Below, piece after piece: positions 61,901-64,000 of a stretch of 64,000 nucleotides of DNA (the stretch's first letter is position 1; each line of letters begins with the position of its first letter). The notes beneath the pieces were generated by a model, which saw only the letters and a list, made by a program, of their open reading frames with translations, was not told where the DNA came from and ran no database searches. The position numbers and the translations under genes are program-made. Source of the stretch: Strigamia acuminata. Lineage: Eukaryota; Arthropoda; Chilopoda; Geophilomorpha; Linotaeniidae. The DNA is taken from positions 558,001 through 622,000 of the forward strand of contig OX442315.1 of NCBI GenBank assembly GCA_949358305.1. Reading direction: 5' to 3'.

Positions 61901-63944
61901 CGATATTGCTGACTTTGATGACCAAGCCATTCTTCCAAGAACATCTGATTTCACTGGGACATCTGCAGAACAGTCTCCTCGCCAATCACCGCCTGGTTCT
62001 CCAGCTAGATACATCACATATCGCCGGAAAACCCGTGGAGCAGATCTTTCTCATACAGTGTCGGTATTTGACGATACTCCAATGTCTCCTGCTCCAATTC
62101 AGCACATAGTCGGGACAGAAGTTTTGCCTGCTACGGATCGCCATACTGCATATATTTGGCGACCCATTGGGGGAGATTCCGAGTGCAGTGATTGGAGACG
62201 CGAGGAACACCTTCGGAAGGATCAAGTTCCGGGATCGATTAAAACGGACGTTTATTATTTTCCGATGCCCGGCATTCGACTCAGATCTCAGAGAGATGTT
62301 GAGGAATATTGTATGCTCAACAATATCGATTATGAGCCAGAACTGTTTATTTGGAGCAACATTGAGTATACATTGCCGACTATTCCGGGTGTTCGTCATG
62401 CCGCTCATCTCTGTAGAACGGAACCAGCTTCCTACGCTGAAATCCCGAAATTCTCCGACGCTCCGAAATGGCGCGAAGCCATTAAGGAAGAGCTCGACAC
62501 ATTTACCGAAAGAGAAGTTTATCTCGAAGTTCCAAGGCCACCGGACACTACGATTCTTGGCTGCAAATGGCTTTTTAAGCTGAAGACCGATGCAGCAGGG
62601 ACGATCACCAGATATCGAGCTCGTTTAGTCGCCCAGGGTTTTCGTCAAACTCTCGGAGTCGACTACGATGAAGTTTTTAGTCCGGTGGTGAATTTCGTCT
62701 TAATCCGTTTATTCTTCTGTCTTCTCGTCGTGTTGCGTGGTTGGAAGGATGCACACTTAGATGTGAAATGTGCGTACCTGTATGGCGAACTTAAACACAA
62801 AGTCTACATGCGGATCCCTGCAGGTGCCACATGTTCCAACCCCAACAATGTGTGGCTACTCGTTAAATCCCTTTACGGCCTCCACCAGTCGGGAAGACAA
62901 TGGTTCGAAAAGTTAGACGAGACGCTTCGAGACCTCGGATTCCGAAGAATGCCAGCTTGCAACTGTGTTTACGTCTTTGGAAACTCCGCTATCATGTTAA
63001 TCTACGTGGACGATATTATTTTATTCTACGCGTCCGACAGCGTTTTCGACCAATTGATCCAACTTATCAGTTCGAAATTCCAAATCGTTAACCTCGGTCC
63101 GATTACGAAATTGTTAGGCGTCGAGTTCATTCGTGATATGGGACGCACATTCATTTCCCAACGTGCTTATATCGCGAAAATCATTAAGAAATTTGGAACC
63201 TCGACCAACAAGCTCGTGAAAGTTCCCGTGACACCCGGGACGACACTCGTCAGAGGATCGACCGAGAATTTGGAAGATTTTCCATACCGCTCGCTGATAG
63301 GATCGCTGTTATTCTTGGCTTCGAGGACGCGCCCCGATATACTTTACTCCGTTATCCATTTATCGCAATACAACACCTGCTATAATAAGACCCACATTCG
63401 AGCATTACTTCAAGTTCTACAGTACGTCGCTAACACCGCGCACTTTTGCATCGAATTATCCGGATGTACGTCTTCGCAATTGTGGGCTTACACCGACGCT
63501 TCGTGGGCATGCGATCCGGAGACATCATTGAGTTTCGGCGGCTATATTACTTTCATCGGAAACATTCCCATCGGCTGGTCTTGCCGAAAACAGTCCACCG
63601 TGGCGTGCTCAACAATGGAAGCGGAATTCATCGCCCTTGTTGAGTGTGTCAAGGAGCTTTACTGGTTGGACCACGTTTATCTTCAGTTTCCGATCCTCAA
63701 CCGATTGTCGCGACCCGTCATTTATTCCGACGCTCTCTCGGCCATACAGTTTACTTCCAACGATGTCGAAACTTCGAAAACTCGACATATTCGTGTACGA
63801 TATCACTGGCTCAGGGAGTGGTATACGGCGGGACGTTTCGAACTCCGCAAAGTGCCCGGCGATCTCAACGTCGCCGACATCTTCACGAAGTGGCTCGGAT
63901 CGGAACGTTTACAATCGTTGATTTCTCGGATTTTCCGATTGTGA
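58986..63944 (+). CDS. gag-pol: CopG gag-pol polyprotein, intact (1,652 aa)
   Basis: Complete copia polyprotein. Gag is at residues 1-300 with the zinc knuckle CFNCDQMSHYANKC (231-244; Ser where Gly is usual). The protease is D321-C-G. The integrase zinc domain starts near 568, and the catalytic triad D634, D697, E733 has DD35E spacing. A variable Ser/Pro-rich linker is followed by reverse transcriptase with YVDD at 1340-1343 and RNase H with TDASW at D1504, ending NVADIFTKWL … RIFRL. No stop or frameshift was seen. This is the most complete coding copy of its lineage in the window and may be competent if its 3' LTR is intact. Confidence 0.97.
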   Translation: MHKSGDSSSKIPVLGVGNYEQWQRSMRMLLKSEGLWRHVTEEKEVEHLATLTEKEKDRYMTKKDKALGHIYIQVSEPKRSVLDTCNTPKEAWDALAKIYAPSSRARRAAMRWEFLNLQIGPNEDMPDFIARVDHYVRQLKDVKEETSPDHHAYQYLKGLPPEYAQATFAIYHWPDDKFTPTLVAEQLISEQSRLRSAGLLRTTPPTAHASAKGQFRQRNKSGARDLSTIRCFNCDQMSHYANKCPHPRRENPNPNQSTASVQRSSRSKSRRRNKNAVAKVEDTRPRGSSRPIRKGTFFCSAPQVVERPVAHFMQSNEWIVDCGATDHVTHVRALFTDFTNIPPFDIELGQGKSQVTGRGTVQLLTSVDDADCVLDLTNVLYAPNFEANLISVSKIDKTRHHIHIFNGEVNVYESDYRLPIIRAKERGGLYYLDGLCSAPISSTTVATATQPPIQPVKTLVTTEVDFDNVPKPAKGKQKQREITDYRFDLPAVESVKAIPTQPIPNLTDPTHFPVLTPVSPPVIVNPTTQSYSDALQFLPTSPPPGNLPPSQKKVIANPASVKDATGLWHSRLGHLHTNAMKLLAANDQVYGLQPAEVRQELSCNDCRIAKSTRASHKPDPNPCTSKPLDLLHMDLWGPAPLTSLGGSDYVFTIIDDATRYTWIIPLAQKSQTFGAFKDFVARVERIQNTRVKAIRSDRGGEFMSNEFLNYLKEKGIQGQRTNPASPQMNGTAERINRTMADSVRSLISETQLPDDLWAELAVTFAYVKNRSPHSRLNNQIPYILWRQRALSLRHLRKMGSKCWVHYTAPGRKKLDPRAWEGYLVGYATGTRGYRVWNPVEDRVYETVHVKIDERQSYRKSLRGASQRPEETFSDVGQQSVSFNDNVQFHDWPRGSDSEHSDHSDDDSDNGGASHVSGVSTSHSVHTPVIQLPPPTTPEQLLLDACALQLPSSASLGHSQSYPILYQEGDTDDDIADFDDQAILPRTSDFTGTSAEQSPRQSPPGSPARYITYRRKTRGADLSHTVSVFDDTPMSPAPIQHIVGTEVLPATDRHTAYIWRPIGGDSECSDWRREEHLRKDQVPGSIKTDVYYFPMPGIRLRSQRDVEEYCMLNNIDYEPELFIWSNIEYTLPTIPGVRHAAHLCRTEPASYAEIPKFSDAPKWREAIKEELDTFTEREVYLEVPRPPDTTILGCKWLFKLKTDAAGTITRYRARLVAQGFRQTLGVDYDEVFSPVVNFVLIRLFFCLLVVLRGWKDAHLDVKCAYLYGELKHKVYMRIPAGATCSNPNNVWLLVKSLYGLHQSGRQWFEKLDETLRDLGFRRMPACNCVYVFGNSAIMLIYVDDIILFYASDSVFDQLIQLISSKFQIVNLGPITKLLGVEFIRDMGRTFISQRAYIAKIIKKFGTSTNKLVKVPVTPGTTLVRGSTENLEDFPYRSLIGSLLFLASRTRPDILYSVIHLSQYNTCYNKTHIRALLQVLQYVANTAHFCIELSGCTSSQLWAYTDASWACDPETSLSFGGYITFIGNIPIGWSCRKQSTVACSTMEAEFIALVECVKELYWLDHVYLQFPILNRLSRPVIYSDALSAIQFTSNDVETSKTRHIRVRYHWLREWYTAGRFELRKVPGDLNVADIFTKWLGSERLQSLISRIFRL

Positions 63945-64000
63945 CTTTATCATGACATTCCTGTGTTAGTTTTTCCCGATTGTGAGAATCATCGAGATCA

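Larger units (their letters stand above)
57557..64000 (+). mobile_element. CopG: Ty1/copia element, 3' LTR outside window
   Basis: The 5' LTR, primer site, structured leader and full polyprotein frame are present. It interrupts GypB integrase after CQACKP; the left half of the target duplication would be GCCCC (57552-57556). The window ends in the 3' untranslated region before the polypurine tract. Confidence 0.95.

Overview
This window is intergenic DNA from an invertebrate animal genome. There are no bacterial-type operons. Nearly all of it is LTR retrotransposons of two superfamilies, Ty1/copia and Ty3/gypsy, nested inside one another. The animal assignment rests on metazoan-style initiator-tRNA primer sites, a CGGBP1/hAT-type transposase remnant and a secreted EF-hand protein gene. 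I cannot name the species. For reference I call the elements CopA-CopG and GypA-GypB.

Left nest (1-19299). CopA (minus strand, running off the left edge to 5360) sits inside CopB (plus strand, 5361-8861). CopB in turn interrupts the gag gene of GypA (8862-19299). CopA carries a 655-bp TA-flanked insert. GypA has gag, pol and an unusual third, apparently spliced ORF before its 3' LTR.

Central nest (19341-33660). CopC (19341-32753, 5-bp target duplication ATTTA) contains CopD (24325-30870, duplication ACGCG, LTRs differing at one visible base). CopC landed in the leader of CopE, of which only a leader and a gag fragment remain. CopE is broken by a decayed hAT-like transposase gene (33661-34921).

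Low-transposon island (35000-41900). This holds a single-exon gene for a secreted, cysteine-rich EF-hand protein (38334-39647), a degenerate copy of that gene's 3' end (about 35020-35390), a 434-bp inverted-repeat MITE, a proline/lysine-rich ORF with one in-frame stop, and about 1 kb of AT-rich minisatellite that flips orientation.

Right nest (41903-64000). GypB has a 1.2-kb LTR, a very long gag and pol. It is interrupted by CopF (44974-51895, duplication GTTAC), by a 314-bp insert with a 9-bp duplication, and by CopG (57557 to the right edge). Removing these inserts restores one continuous gag reading frame.

The most interesting signals are in the RNA. The GypB LTR has six regularly spaced two-stem hairpins whose stems change sequence but keep pairing. 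Six copia elements share an ~84-nt leader domain closed by a stem that covaries between elements, followed by a second covarying hairpin. Both gypsy elements use the same A AAA AAC heptamer at the gag/pol junction, consistent with -1 ribosomal frameshifting.
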